Notes under the pieces: generated by a model
Told to the model about the DNA's origin: nothing
Seen by the model: the letters and a program-made list of their open reading frames with translations, nothing else
Database searches by the model: none
Translations under genes and position numbers: made by a program
Assembly (NCBI GenBank): GCA_003553905.1
Contig: PWEA01000004.1
Span: 1 to 54,503, forward strand
DNA: 54,503 nucleotides
Source: Candidatus Aenigmatarchaeota archaeon
GTDB lineage: Archaea; Aenigmatarchaeota; Aenigmatarchaeia; PWEA01
Direction of reading: 5' to 3'
Part shown: in pieces, positions 38,279 through 47,693 of the stretch
Layout of the letters: every line of letters starts with the position of its first letter
How positions within the stretch are numbered: position 1 is the first letter of the stretch

Positions 38279-39277
38279 CTAAACCTCTTTTCTGACCCCA
38301 TCAACACCTACCTCCGTAATACAACCATCCCCACCTGCCTCTTCTATTGCTTGTTTTATATCCCTTTTATTAGTTTCATCACATAGGGCAACCATGATTC
38401 CGCCCCCGCCTCCTCCGGAAAGCTTGGCTCCGTAAGCGCCGGCTTCCCTTGCAGCACTAACCAGTCTGTCAAGTTTTCTGTGTGATACACCCATATCACG
38501 CAGTATTCTATGGTTTTCATCCATGAGTCCTCCGAGCTCTTGTAGATCCTGGTTTCCAATCGCCTCTTCTGCCCTTTCGACAAGGTCACGTATACTGTTG
38601 AAATGAGACTCGTAGATCTCCTTGTTCTTTTCCCAAGACTGTCTTACATGACCCACTGTTTTATCGGTCTTGGCTTCTATGCCCGTATCGCCTATGACCA
38701 GATCAAGCTCTGGGTTTCCCAAATTTTTGAACTCTATGGGCTTGCTGCCGTCGGGTGTCTTTACAACCCTGTTGTATCCACCAAGTATACTTGATGCAAA
38801 CTCCGATCCGGATGCTGCTCCGCCGTGTATTTTTACCTGTAAAGGATAGAGGTATGGAAAATACTCATCCTTTTTGATCGACACACCGTATATCTCACAA
38901 AGAAAATCAAAAAAAGATGCCAATACGGCAGTAGAACTACTCTGCCCACCAGAGTCCTTTGGTATATCTGACTCTATTTTTGCCTCGAATCCTGTTTCAA
39001 TCTCCTTTATACTGTTGAAACTTCCTATAAGGTCTATTATAGGATCCATTGGATCTGTATAGCTGTTCTGAGTCCTGTAAACTCTTTTTGAAATATCTCT
39101 GAAATCTGATTCTATCGTACCATAACCATCGGATTTCACAGTAACCCCATCGCCGCTAATCTTTCTTCCTGAAATATATGTTCTCCTTCCTATCGAGGCA
39201 AGCAACGCCGGTCTTTCGTATACTACAGAGTGTTCACCAAGAAGGAAAACGTTTCCTGGGGCTGATATTTTAACCAT
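38279..39277 (-). CDS. mvk: Mevalonate kinase (GHMP family)
   Basis: VKISAPGNVFLLGEHSVVYERPALLASI; PKDSGGQSSSTAVLASF; AKLSGGGGGGIMVAL; start chosen at internal Met. Confidence 0.93.
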   Translation of the reverse strand: MVKISAPGNVFLLGEHSVVYERPALLASIGRRTYISGRKISGDGVTVKSDGYGTIESDFRDISKRVYRTQNSYTDPMDPIIDLIGSFNSIKEIETGFEAKIESDIPKDSGGQSSSTAVLASFFDFLCEIYGVSIKKDEYFPYLYPLQVKIHGGAASGSEFASSILGGYNRVVKTPDGSKPIEFKNLGNPELDLVIGDTGIEAKTDKTVGHVRQSWEKNKEIYESHFNSIRDLVERAEEAIGNQDLQELGGLMDENHRILRDMGVSHRKLDRLVSAAREAGAYGAKLSGGGGGGIMVALCDETNKRDIKQAIEEAGGDGCITEVGVDGVRKEV

Positions 39278-39390
39278 ACTACCATAATCAACACACAACT
39301 AGAGATATTTATTTGTTTTGAAGACGTAAAGCTTTTTAATGCAGCCTTCAAAGATTATGCTGTCTCGCAGTAATGTGAGGAGGAACCTGT

Positions 39391-39756
39391 ATGAAGGAGA
39401 ATTTACTTCGGAAGATAAACAATCCTGCTGTAGAAAAGAAACTGAGAGGATTCCTCAACAACGGGTTTAATCTCAACGATGATCATATAAAGGAAATGAT
39501 ATCAGGAGAAATAGAGTCAAGCTACCTTCAGGTTTTTCCGACTGTAAAAGAAGGTGAAATCCTCAAAAATATAAACCTGGATCTTATGGAGGCGGAAAAT
39601 TTACTCCTTCTCGTCGAAGGTAATCCAGGCCTTCAGTGGAAGGCGACAGAACTAGTTAAGATATTCACAGAAAAGTTTAATTCACGGGTGGTATGGAAGT
39701 TCCATCCATCGCACCGTCTTGATAGAATTTTAAAGATTATAACCATATCCTACTAA
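39391..39756 (+). CDS. Hypothetical protein
   Basis: 121-aa ORF. Confidence 0.45.
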   Translation: MKENLLRKINNPAVEKKLRGFLNNGFNLNDDHIKEMISGEIESSYLQVFPTVKEGEILKNINLDLMEAENLLLLVEGNPGLQWKATELVKIFTEKFNSRVVWKFHPSHRLDRILKIITISY

Positions 39757-41600
39757 GAAAAGAAATCCTGTAATTCTTTCCAAGGTGCCTTTGTTTCATT
39801 GGGATCTATTTCAGGAGGAAAGACTTTCCTATAGTTACTCCATGTATACCTCTTATCCATAAAGACAACCGCTCCACGATCATTTCTAGTTCTTATACAT
39901 CTCCCTGCGGCCTGCATTGCTTTCTTCATGGCTGGATATATATACGCATAGTCCCATCCCTTTCCAAACTTGTAGTCGTAGAAATCTATCAAAGCCTTTG
40001 TCTCCAAATCCGGTTCCCTAAGGGGAAGTCCAACCACAAAAACAGCATCCATACATCTACCGGGAAAATCAACTCCCTCGGAAAAGGATGCTCCAGAGAT
40101 TCCAAGCAAAACACAGTTGTCCTCTTCCTTGAAAAGATCCAAAAGACCTGACTTATCCTTCTTAGACATATTTCTCTCTTCGAGAACTATTCTCTTGTCT
40201 GTATTTATCTTGTCCTTTATCTTATCCCGGAGTCTGTAAGAAGGGAAAAACGCAGAAGCGTTCCCCGGAACTTCATCAAGGCTTTTCGACAGAAACCAAG
40301 CTATCTTCTGATACTGTTCCTCGTTTCTTTCCTTATACTTCGTTGTAACGGAATCAACGACGAGATGGGTCCGATTTTCCTCAGGGAAGGGCGAAGAGTA
40401 AGCATTTTTGACTGTATCCTTCCTCCCAAGTCCAAGGAGATCTGAATACATCTGCATAGGCGTGAGAGTAGCAGACATTAAAATTGATGAATGAGCTTCA
40501 TCAAATACTTCCTTTGTTGACAACTGTGGATCCAGGCATTCGTAAAGACATGTATAGTAAATGTTGTCGTTCCTGGACTTTCTCTTTCTCATGAAACGTA
40601 CAAAGCCCTTGCTCTTTCCCTTCCAGGCCTCAAGAAAATTCTTTATAGATGAACAGTAGCTTCTGTCCTCTTCCTCGTACACATCCACCGCAACCCTCTC
40701 CATCCTGTCTATAAGGTTGTTGTAATCCTCGACGTCCTCTATTCTCTTCTTAAGATCATCCATTGTTATCTCTTCCTCATTTTCGTCCATCCCTTCTCCC
40801 AGATCCACAAGTATTTCTTCGACGTCCTCTAAAATCCTTTTTTCTTCTAGGTATCCAAACTCACCTGCTTCTTTCTGTGCTCTTGAAACCTGGTAAGTGC
40901 TGAGCCTTTTGGAAAGAAGGCTCCGTGTTCTCGAAGGTAGGTTATGAGCCTCGTCAACAACCAGCACGGAATCCTTCAAGACATTATCAGACTTTGTCAA
41001 GAATGCCTCCCTTACCCCGGGATGAAATATGTGAAAGTAGTCACCTATTATTAGATCTGCTTGCTTTGCGTGATTAACAAGAATTTCATATGTACATAGG
41101 TTTTTCGTATTCTTCTTTACTTCTTCAGCCAGTAATGCCTTTCCTTTCATCTCTGATAATTTTTTTATGGCCTTTTTCGAAAGAGATGAAACATCTTCAA
41201 AGGTATTATTATAGTATCTACACCTTTCCTCTTCCTTCAGATTCTTGCAATAGTTCTGGAAGTCGGATGAACTCATACCATGGATTCCATCGGCACTACA
41301 AAGCCATCTTTTCCCTATTATATCAGCAACTGTAATTTCAACAGAATGTTTGTCCATGATTGTATCTGCCGTTTCGGCCGCTATTTTGTGTTGCGAATGT
41401 TTTGGTGTGAGAAAGAAGACGGTCTTATCGTTCCTCATTGCAAAATCAAGACTTGAAGAAAGAGAAGCAGCTGTCTTTCCGAGTCCAGATGGTGCATGGG
41501 CTATCAGGTTTTCTCCTTTTTTCAAGACTTCGCAAGCATCCTCTATAATCTTATCCTGACCTGAACGTACCTCTTTGAAGGGAAAAAGATTTGGAACCAT
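39753..41600 (-). CDS. XPD/Rad3-like SF2 helicase with candidate Fe-S cysteines
   Basis: APSGLGKTAASLSS; VVDEAHNLPSR; four cysteines in RWLC...NYC...RCRYY...NLCTYE; QAAGRCIRTRND. Confidence 0.88.
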   Translation of the reverse strand: MVPNLFPFKEVRSGQDKIIEDACEVLKKGENLIAHAPSGLGKTAASLSSSLDFAMRNDKTVFFLTPKHSQHKIAAETADTIMDKHSVEITVADIIGKRWLCSADGIHGMSSSDFQNYCKNLKEEERCRYYNNTFEDVSSLSKKAIKKLSEMKGKALLAEEVKKNTKNLCTYEILVNHAKQADLIIGDYFHIFHPGVREAFLTKSDNVLKDSVLVVDEAHNLPSRTRSLLSKRLSTYQVSRAQKEAGEFGYLEEKRILEDVEEILVDLGEGMDENEEEITMDDLKKRIEDVEDYNNLIDRMERVAVDVYEEEDRSYCSSIKNFLEAWKGKSKGFVRFMRKRKSRNDNIYYTCLYECLDPQLSTKEVFDEAHSSILMSATLTPMQMYSDLLGLGRKDTVKNAYSSPFPEENRTHLVVDSVTTKYKERNEEQYQKIAWFLSKSLDEVPGNASAFFPSYRLRDKIKDKINTDKRIVLEERNMSKKDKSGLLDLFKEEDNCVLLGISGASFSEGVDFPGRCMDAVFVVGLPLREPDLETKALIDFYDYKFGKGWDYAYIYPAMKKAMQAAGRCIRTRNDRGAVVFMDKRYTWSNYRKVFPPEIDPNETKAPWKELQDFFS

Positions 41601-41633
41601 AGGAAAAGTAAATTGAATGTCTACTATTAAAAA

Positions 41634-41981
41634 TTAAATATCAAACTCCTTCTCAACGAGCTCCGGTTCATTTTCAATTAGATGTATTACTTCAAAACCG
41701 GGTACACCGGGTATCTTTTTAATGAGATATTCTGCCCCGCATTCACAGTCCACTCTCATTGTTTCTTCAGTATTTTCCTCCATCTCGGATTCGATCTCCT
41801 CTGTAAAGTTCTCGGGTGTGGCGATATTCTTCTTAAACTCTTCGGGTAACTCCTCCTTTGGATCTTCTTCAACCGTTTCATCTATCTCGAACTCAAACTC
41901 TATGGGCTCTTCGCATATAAGACATTCAAAGAAGGGGTCCTCTATCTCAAGAACTTCGCCCTCGGGAATAATATCTTCCAT
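41634..41981 (-). CDS. Very acidic protein with CxxC pairs
   Basis: FECLICEEP and RVDCECGAEYLI. Confidence 0.55.
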   Translation of the reverse strand: MEDIIPEGEVLEIEDPFFECLICEEPIEFEFEIDETVEEDPKEELPEEFKKNIATPENFTEEIESEMEENTEETMRVDCECGAEYLIKKIPGVPGFEVIHLIENEPELVEKEFDI

Positions 41982-42061
41982 AAACCTCTCTAGACCTTTA
42001 TGATAAGGAAGGCCTTTTTAAATTTTCCCTCATATCTTGTTTAGTAACAGGAGGTAACCAG

Positions 42062-43321
42062 ATGGACATAGGAATACTGTTTTTGATTATAGCATCTATC
42101 ATAGGAATAGGCTTCCTGGGTAACTATGTTTTTCAGAAAGTAAAAGTTCCTGATATCCTCTTTCTATTGCTTCTTGGTGTACTTCTGGGTCCGATACTTG
42201 GCATATTCGAAAGAGAACTTTTTGTCCAGATAACACCATATATTTCGGCTCTGGCTTTACTGATGATACTGTTCGACGGTGGCATAAACCTAAAAGTAGA
42301 CAAGGTCATAGGGGAGGTTCCGAGAGGAACACTTCTTGCGGTTATCGGTTTCATACTTTCAACAGCAGCCGTAAGTATAATTTCATTCGTATTCTTTGAA
42401 GAACTTAACATGATCAAATCTCTCCTCCTTGGTTCCATCGTTGGGGGAGTTTCTTCGGCCATAGTAATCCCCGTTGTTTCTAGGCTAAAGGAGTTTGGTA
42501 AGAGTCCGCGTCTTATACTTGACATAGAATCTGTCATAACCGATCCGCTTTGTATAATTGTAGCACTCGTACTCATAGATATAATATCCGGAGGAGCAGG
42601 CATGGGTTCACTAACAGGCCGAGGGATAACAAGCGTTATTTCAACCTTCTCTGTATCAATTGTGACCGGTTTCGTAGCCGGAATCGTTTGGTTAAACGTA
42701 CTCAGATACATAAGAGGCGAGGATTTCCATTATATGATGACCATATCCTTCCTATTTTTCATATATGCAACGACGCAGATGTTCGGCGGACATGGCGCAG
42801 TAGCATCCTTTGTCTCGGGTATTGTACTTGGAAACGCAAAAAAGATGAGTGATATGCTTGGCCTGAAAAAGAAATATTTTGGACTGACAGAAAAAACAAA
42901 GGAGTTCCAAAGCCAGATTTCCTTTTTTGTAAAAACGTTTTTCTTTGTAATTCTGGGTATCCTCATAACATTCGAAAATCCAGTCCTGTTTCTGTATGGA
43001 GGTATCCTCAGTATTGTGATAATTCTAACAAGATACATCGCAGTTCAGCTGATATCTATAAAAAGTGGGTTTAAGAGCATGGAGAAATGGGTCATGGTAT
43101 TCATGTCTCCAAGGGGACTGGCAGCGGCAGTTCTTGCGTCTGCACCAGCCATTGAATATGGCATACCTGGAACGGAGATATTTCCTGAAATAGTCTTCTC
43201 TGTGATACTTGGAACATCGGTAGTAACAACATTAGGAACATTGTACCTTGAAAACAAGATGGAAGGATATCAAGAAGACGGAAACAGAAAAGTAGAAGAA
43301 GTCGGATTCAAAGGTGAGTAA
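42062..43321 (+). CDS. Cation:proton antiporter (CPA family)
   Basis: LFDGGINLKVDKV, GGVSSAIVIPVVSRL, polytopic. Confidence 0.88.
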   Translation: MDIGILFLIIASIIGIGFLGNYVFQKVKVPDILFLLLLGVLLGPILGIFERELFVQITPYISALALLMILFDGGINLKVDKVIGEVPRGTLLAVIGFILSTAAVSIISFVFFEELNMIKSLLLGSIVGGVSSAIVIPVVSRLKEFGKSPRLILDIESVITDPLCIIVALVLIDIISGGAGMGSLTGRGITSVISTFSVSIVTGFVAGIVWLNVLRYIRGEDFHYMMTISFLFFIYATTQMFGGHGAVASFVSGIVLGNAKKMSDMLGLKKKYFGLTEKTKEFQSQISFFVKTFFFVILGILITFENPVLFLYGGILSIVIILTRYIAVQLISIKSGFKSMEKWVMVFMSPRGLAAAVLASAPAIEYGIPGTEIFPEIVFSVILGTSVVTTLGTLYLENKMEGYQEDGNRKVEEVGFKGE

Positions 43322-44285
43322 CTTCTGTGGTCCAAAACTGTTTGAAGGCTTTTTTTATGTCTTTCTCCTGGGTTATCTTGGAAAGGTTTGGGTTCTTTTC
43401 GAAGACGTTTATATCATGAAAGGGATTACGTTCTTTGAACTTTGAAACCATATCCCCTGAACCACACAAAGCAACCATATCTATGTCTTCAGAAAAAATA
43501 CCCTTGTATGCCTCCAGCACATCATCTATATGCCTCTTCATATCCTCCTCTCTGGACCTCTCGAATCTACCCTGACTGAAACCACCCTTTTTGTGTTGGT
43601 CCTTTACCTTACTTTTTACTATCTTATGCTCTTTAATTTCATGATCAAAAACAGCTACTGCAGATCCACCACAGGAAAGAAAAACGAATCCAACCGTTTT
43701 ATCCAAACTCTCCAAAACAGGATCTACATGAAAAATCTGGTCTTTTTTCCATCCATCTTCTCTAACCGGGACGGGTGGCTTAAAAAGAAGCTTAAGCATG
43801 TTATCGGCATAAAAAAACACTTTTCCTGTATTTGACTCTTCTTCCCTCAGTCTTTTCAGCTGTTTCAATGTAAGACTGGTCTGTATAAATCCCTGGGAGT
43901 CTACGTCACTTACAGAAGTATCAGGTGGAAGAAAAATGGTGATTAGATCTTCTTTGTCGCTTTTTATGCTACCTAACTTGGATACAAGATCCTTCGTCTC
44001 TGATCTACGTATGCCTCTACTCTTAAATTTTGTACCTTTTGCTTTATCAACAAGCTCTTTTTTCCTAAGCTCATCCTCAAGGGAACCTATCTTATCCTCC
44101 TTTCTGTTGATTTCTTCATGAAGTCCCTGTAGCTTGGAGAAAGCTTCCTTTGCTCTGTCCTCCTCTTTGTCTGCCTTTCTTTTTAGTTTTTCCTTCTCAT
44201 CCTCTAGTCTCTGTATGCTGCGTTCAAGAGATTTTACTTTCTCTTTGAGCTTTTCCCTTCCAAAAATCTTATCTTTCAGAGACAT
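43308..44285 (-). CDS. Vms1/eRF1-like (VLRF1-type) release-factor-fold protein with N-terminal coiled coil
   Basis: VKDQHKKGGFSQGRFERSREEDMKRHIDDVLEAYKGIF; DMVALCGSGDMVSKF. Confidence 0.65.
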   Translation of the reverse strand: MSLKDKIFGREKLKEKVKSLERSIQRLEDEKEKLKRKADKEEDRAKEAFSKLQGLHEEINRKEDKIGSLEDELRKKELVDKAKGTKFKSRGIRRSETKDLVSKLGSIKSDKEDLITIFLPPDTSVSDVDSQGFIQTSLTLKQLKRLREEESNTGKVFFYADNMLKLLFKPPVPVREDGWKKDQIFHVDPVLESLDKTVGFVFLSCGGSAVAVFDHEIKEHKIVKSKVKDQHKKGGFSQGRFERSREEDMKRHIDDVLEAYKGIFSEDIDMVALCGSGDMVSKFKERNPFHDINVFEKNPNLSKITQEKDIKKAFKQFWTTEVTHL

Positions 44286-44892
44286 ATCTTCCCCTCTTGC
44301 CTATATCCTCAACTCTCCGGATGATTTCGTCGGGATTTTCTGTAACCTCAATGTACCTATCTAAGACGAAACTCCAGACTTCATCTCTGAAGTCGGGATG
44401 CGTACTCTCGAGAACCTCCCATAGAAGGTATAGATCAACTGCTTTGTCCTCTACACTATCAGAAAAATATCCAAGTCCGAAGTCGATGAAATGAACTTCT
44501 TCATCATCAACTATCATATTAGAAGTTGTTAGATCACCATGTATTATGCCTCTATTGTGTAGCTTGGCCACGCTTTCACCGATTTTTTCTGCCAGGTGTT
44601 TTACCTTTTCTGCAGAATATTCAGAAATCACATTCCTGACTTTTTCACCTTCTATGAACTCCATCTCAAGTATACTTTCATCCCGTCCATAGACCTGTGG
44701 TGTAGAAACACCTACTCTTCTTGCCTCGGAAAAAAGTTTGGCCTCTATCTTTGTTCTCTCCTTTCTCAATCTACTATCCAACTCATCAACTCTGTAGCCC
44801 TTCTTCAGTCTTTCTTTGACGACACAGTAGCCGTCCATAAACTTCTCCTTCCTGAGGACTGCTTCGGCGCCACGACCTATAATCTCAGACAT
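44269..44892 (-). CDS. bud32: Bud32 kinase (KEOPS)
   Basis: RGAEAVLRKEKF..VVKERLKKGYRVDELDSRLRKERTKIEAKLFSEARRVGVSTPQVY; IIHGDLTTSNMIV; HFIDFGLGYFS. Confidence 0.95.
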   Translation of the reverse strand: MSEIIGRGAEAVLRKEKFMDGYCVVKERLKKGYRVDELDSRLRKERTKIEAKLFSEARRVGVSTPQVYGRDESILEMEFIEGEKVRNVISEYSAEKVKHLAEKIGESVAKLHNRGIIHGDLTTSNMIVDDEEVHFIDFGLGYFSDSVEDKAVDLYLLWEVLESTHPDFRDEVWSFVLDRYIEVTENPDEIIRRVEDIGKRGRYVSER

Positions 44893-44930
44893 AGGAAAAA
44901 AATGATTTCATATACTTAAATAGTTAGAGC

Positions 44931-45575
44931 CTAGCCTATAACAGTCCCAACGTCCTCTCCGGCAACGGCTTTTTTAAGATTTTCAAGGTCTTTCCCGTTG
45001 GTCAAAACCGTATTTATCCTGTTCTCCTTTATTATTTTCAAGGCCGTTGGATCCAGCGGACCGTAGTCCAATGGTGTCTCCTTACCACCTACAAAATCTA
45101 TATCTCCAAAATCAAAGCCTTCGATGAGCTTCGCATCATCGTATTCTGAAGGATCTTTATCGTAGATGCCATCGACATCTGTAAGCTTTACAAAAAGATC
45201 TGCCCCCATCCTCTTTGCCATCTCTGCGGCGTTGGCGTCTGTGGACCTACCTGGCTCAATACCCGACACAACAGCTTCACCGCCATCGTATTTTGAAAAA
45301 TCAAAGATCGGTTGTTTTCCTGTAAGAAGAGAAATTAGTATTACATTTGCACGCATAAGTTCTATAAAACAAAGCTCCCTCTCCTCATCATCGAGTCCAA
45401 ACTCCTCTATTGATTTTGAATAACTACCTACAAAGTCTCCACCTCCTATGCATATCGATATCATGTGATCTTCATTGAGGTCATCCACAGTGTCCAGAAA
45501 ACTTGATATATAGTCATGGTCAGGTCCATGTTCTTTCATAGAAACCGATCCACCTATCTTGACAACGATCCTCAT
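44931..45575 (-). CDS. pyrH: UMP kinase, archaeal PyrH type
   Basis: VVKIGGSVSMKE; GIEPGRSTDANAAEMAKRMGADLFVKLTDVDGIYDKDP. Confidence 0.92.
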   Translation of the reverse strand: MRIVVKIGGSVSMKEHGPDHDYISSFLDTVDDLNEDHMISICIGGGDFVGSYSKSIEEFGLDDEERELCFIELMRANVILISLLTGKQPIFDFSKYDGGEAVVSGIEPGRSTDANAAEMAKRMGADLFVKLTDVDGIYDKDPSEYDDAKLIEGFDFGDIDFVGGKETPLDYGPLDPTALKIIKENRINTVLTNGKDLENLKKAVAGEDVGTVIG

Positions 45576-45694
45576 ATCTAACCCTTTATATATAGCCTCT
45601 TCCGCTTAAAAATTTACACACTAAGTGCTTGTTTCTGTCTAGAACTGAGTAAACTGTATATATGTTATACTTTTATTGTTCCAATCACAGGGAT

Positions 45695-45919
45695 TCAGTC
45701 TTTTCCAAGGGCCCCTCCAACGGAAACCCACAGCATCCCACCGGAAAGTATAAGGCCGAATGACAGTAGAAGAGCACTGTAAAAACGGGGCTCGGTAACT
45801 CCTAAAATAGTTCTATCCGCTTCCGTTGCAATCCTCATGCCTGCAAATATCAGAACTGTACCCAGTATCCAAAAAATATTGGCTCTTGTCTTTGAAACCA
45901 TACTGCTAATTAGTACCAA
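45695..45919 (-). CDS. Small membrane protein
   Basis: Two hydrophobic helices. Confidence 0.5.
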   Translation of the reverse strand: MVLISSMVSKTRANIFWILGTVLIFAGMRIATEADRTILGVTEPRFYSALLLSFGLILSGGMLWVSVGGALGKD

Positions 45920-45980
45920 AAACTTATTAGCTTTTCCCGGAACCGAAAACCCTTTAAAGTTCGGGGAAGAACTTAACTTC

Positions 45981-46248
45981 GGCAGGGATAGGTCGGATGG
46001 CTAGGGGTCATCTGAAACCCAAACCCTCTACAGGGTGACCGAAAAGCCGGCCAGGTAGGCTTGGCTGAAGGAGCCCTGTTTTCCAACGTCGACGCCCTGT
46101 CCTCCGGGATCCATTGTGTAGTGAACCGGGCCAGGCCCTGGCGGGAGCAGCCCTAAGCTGCAGGATGGATGCTCGGGGGATAGCAGGGCTGAGGAGGAAG
46201 ACAGGTAAACTTCTTCAGTCGAGGCTATCGACCCGGCCAGTCTCTGCC
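45981..46248 (+). ncRNA. Archaeal signal recognition particle (7S) RNA
   Basis: Helix 8 core GAACCGGGCCAGGCCCTGGCGGGAGCAGCCCTAAGC; terminal pairing GGCAGGGA/TCTCTGCC; TATA-like CTTTAAAG about 25-30 nt upstream. Confidence 0.93.
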
Positions 46249-46263
46249 AATATTTATGATACT

Positions 46264-47022
46264 ATGAAAGAAAATGTCCTTCTTGGACTTGTTCTGGTAC
46301 TTGTGTTTGTAGCCGGGGGTATATCAGCCACACTCTTTTTTCCCGATCTCTCAACAGAGGTGGAGAGAAAGGAAATAACCGAAAAGCCCGTGGAATGGAA
46401 TCTCACAACAAAACCCCTTCCAGAAGGTGTGGAGACGTATATAGTAGGAACAACCGAGGACGGTAAAGGCATGGTATCATCGGCTTGGGTAAGGGCAGAT
46501 CCCGGTGTTGGTAAGATATTAGTAGATATAGAAAACCTGTTTTTCTGGGTTGATATACAACACTCGATAAGAACCGCAAGCTCTTTTTCTAAGGAGTATC
46601 TGAAAATCGAAAAGGACCGGTATGATCTAACATACAGTATAGATCTTGACGCTTCAATCGTTGGAGGACCAAGCGCAGGCGGAACTCTAACTGTAGCAAC
46701 AATAGCAGCCTTGAAAAATACTAGTATAAAAAATGACCTGGTGATGACAGGAACAATACAAGAAAACGGAAGAATTGGAACAGTTGGTGGAATACTTCCA
46801 AAGGCCAGAGCAGTTGAAGAAGAAGGCTTCGAAAAGTTCTTGGTTCCTGAGGGACAGTCTGTACAGGTTACCTATACTAAAGAAGAAAGTTGTAGGAGTG
46901 TGGGTACCGTGGAGATATGTAGAACAGAATATGTCGAGGAAAAAACAGATATAAATCAAGAAGTTGGAATAGATGTAGTCGAAGTAGGTAACATAGAAGA
47001 GGCCTTGGGGCATTTTGTCTAG
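46264..47022 (+). CDS. Membrane-anchored Lon-like (S16) serine protease
   Basis: MKENVLLGLVLVLVFVAGG TM; IVGGPSAGGTLTVATIAAL; GTVGGILPKARAVEEEG Ser/Lys dyad; start moved downstream of the SRP RNA. Confidence 0.85.
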   Translation: MKENVLLGLVLVLVFVAGGISATLFFPDLSTEVERKEITEKPVEWNLTTKPLPEGVETYIVGTTEDGKGMVSSAWVRADPGVGKILVDIENLFFWVDIQHSIRTASSFSKEYLKIEKDRYDLTYSIDLDASIVGGPSAGGTLTVATIAALKNTSIKNDLVMTGTIQENGRIGTVGGILPKARAVEEEGFEKFLVPEGQSVQVTYTKEESCRSVGTVEICRTEYVEEKTDINQEVGIDVVEVGNIEEALGHFV

Positions 47023-47030
47023 GTGTTTAG

Positions 47031-47657
47031 ATGATAAAACTTGTAGGAACCTCGCATATATCACCATATTCGATCAGGAAAATAAAGGAAGAACTAGATG
47101 AAGAACCTGACTGTGTCGCAGTTGAACTTGACGAAGGAAGATACAGAGCAATGAAATCCGGTGAAAGGGGCGACTATCCCTCTCTTTTTTTCAAGATCTT
47201 GTCATGGATACAGAAAAGGCTCGGAGAAAAAACCGGTGTTTTGCCCGGAGAAGAGATGTTGAGCGCCACAGAAGGAGCGATTGAAAGGGATATCAAGGTA
47301 TACCTAATCGATAGACCTATACACATCACCGTAAAAAGGTTTGAAAAAATAGGACTTCTTGAAAAGATCAAACTATTTCTCTTCTCGATTGGAAAGCTCA
47401 GAGGATGTGATTTTGACCTTGCCGAGGTCCCGTCATACAAGATAATAGAAGAAAGTCTCAATGTAATGAAAAGACGGGCCCCTAAGATGTACTCTGTTCT
47501 CGTCGAAGAGAGAGACAAGGTGATGGTGGAAGTTCTTGTGAGCCTTGCAGAAAGACATGATACGGTACTAGTAGTGGTAGGAGCAGGACATATACCAGGA
47601 ATCAAAGGGATGCTCCAGGAAAAGAATGTGGATTTTGTGGATAAAACTTTTAAATAA
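47031..47657 (+). CDS. TraB/PrgY-family protein
   Basis: IKLVGTSHISPYSIRKIKEEL; VAVELDEGRYRAM; VVVGAGHIPGIKGML. Confidence 0.88.
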   Translation: MIKLVGTSHISPYSIRKIKEELDEEPDCVAVELDEGRYRAMKSGERGDYPSLFFKILSWIQKRLGEKTGVLPGEEMLSATEGAIERDIKVYLIDRPIHITVKRFEKIGLLEKIKLFLFSIGKLRGCDFDLAEVPSYKIIEESLNVMKRRAPKMYSVLVEERDKVMVEVLVSLAERHDTVLVVVGAGHIPGIKGMLQEKNVDFVDKTFK

Positions 47658-47693
47658 CCTCCATCAAATAACCCATAGAGAAGGGGTGATAAC

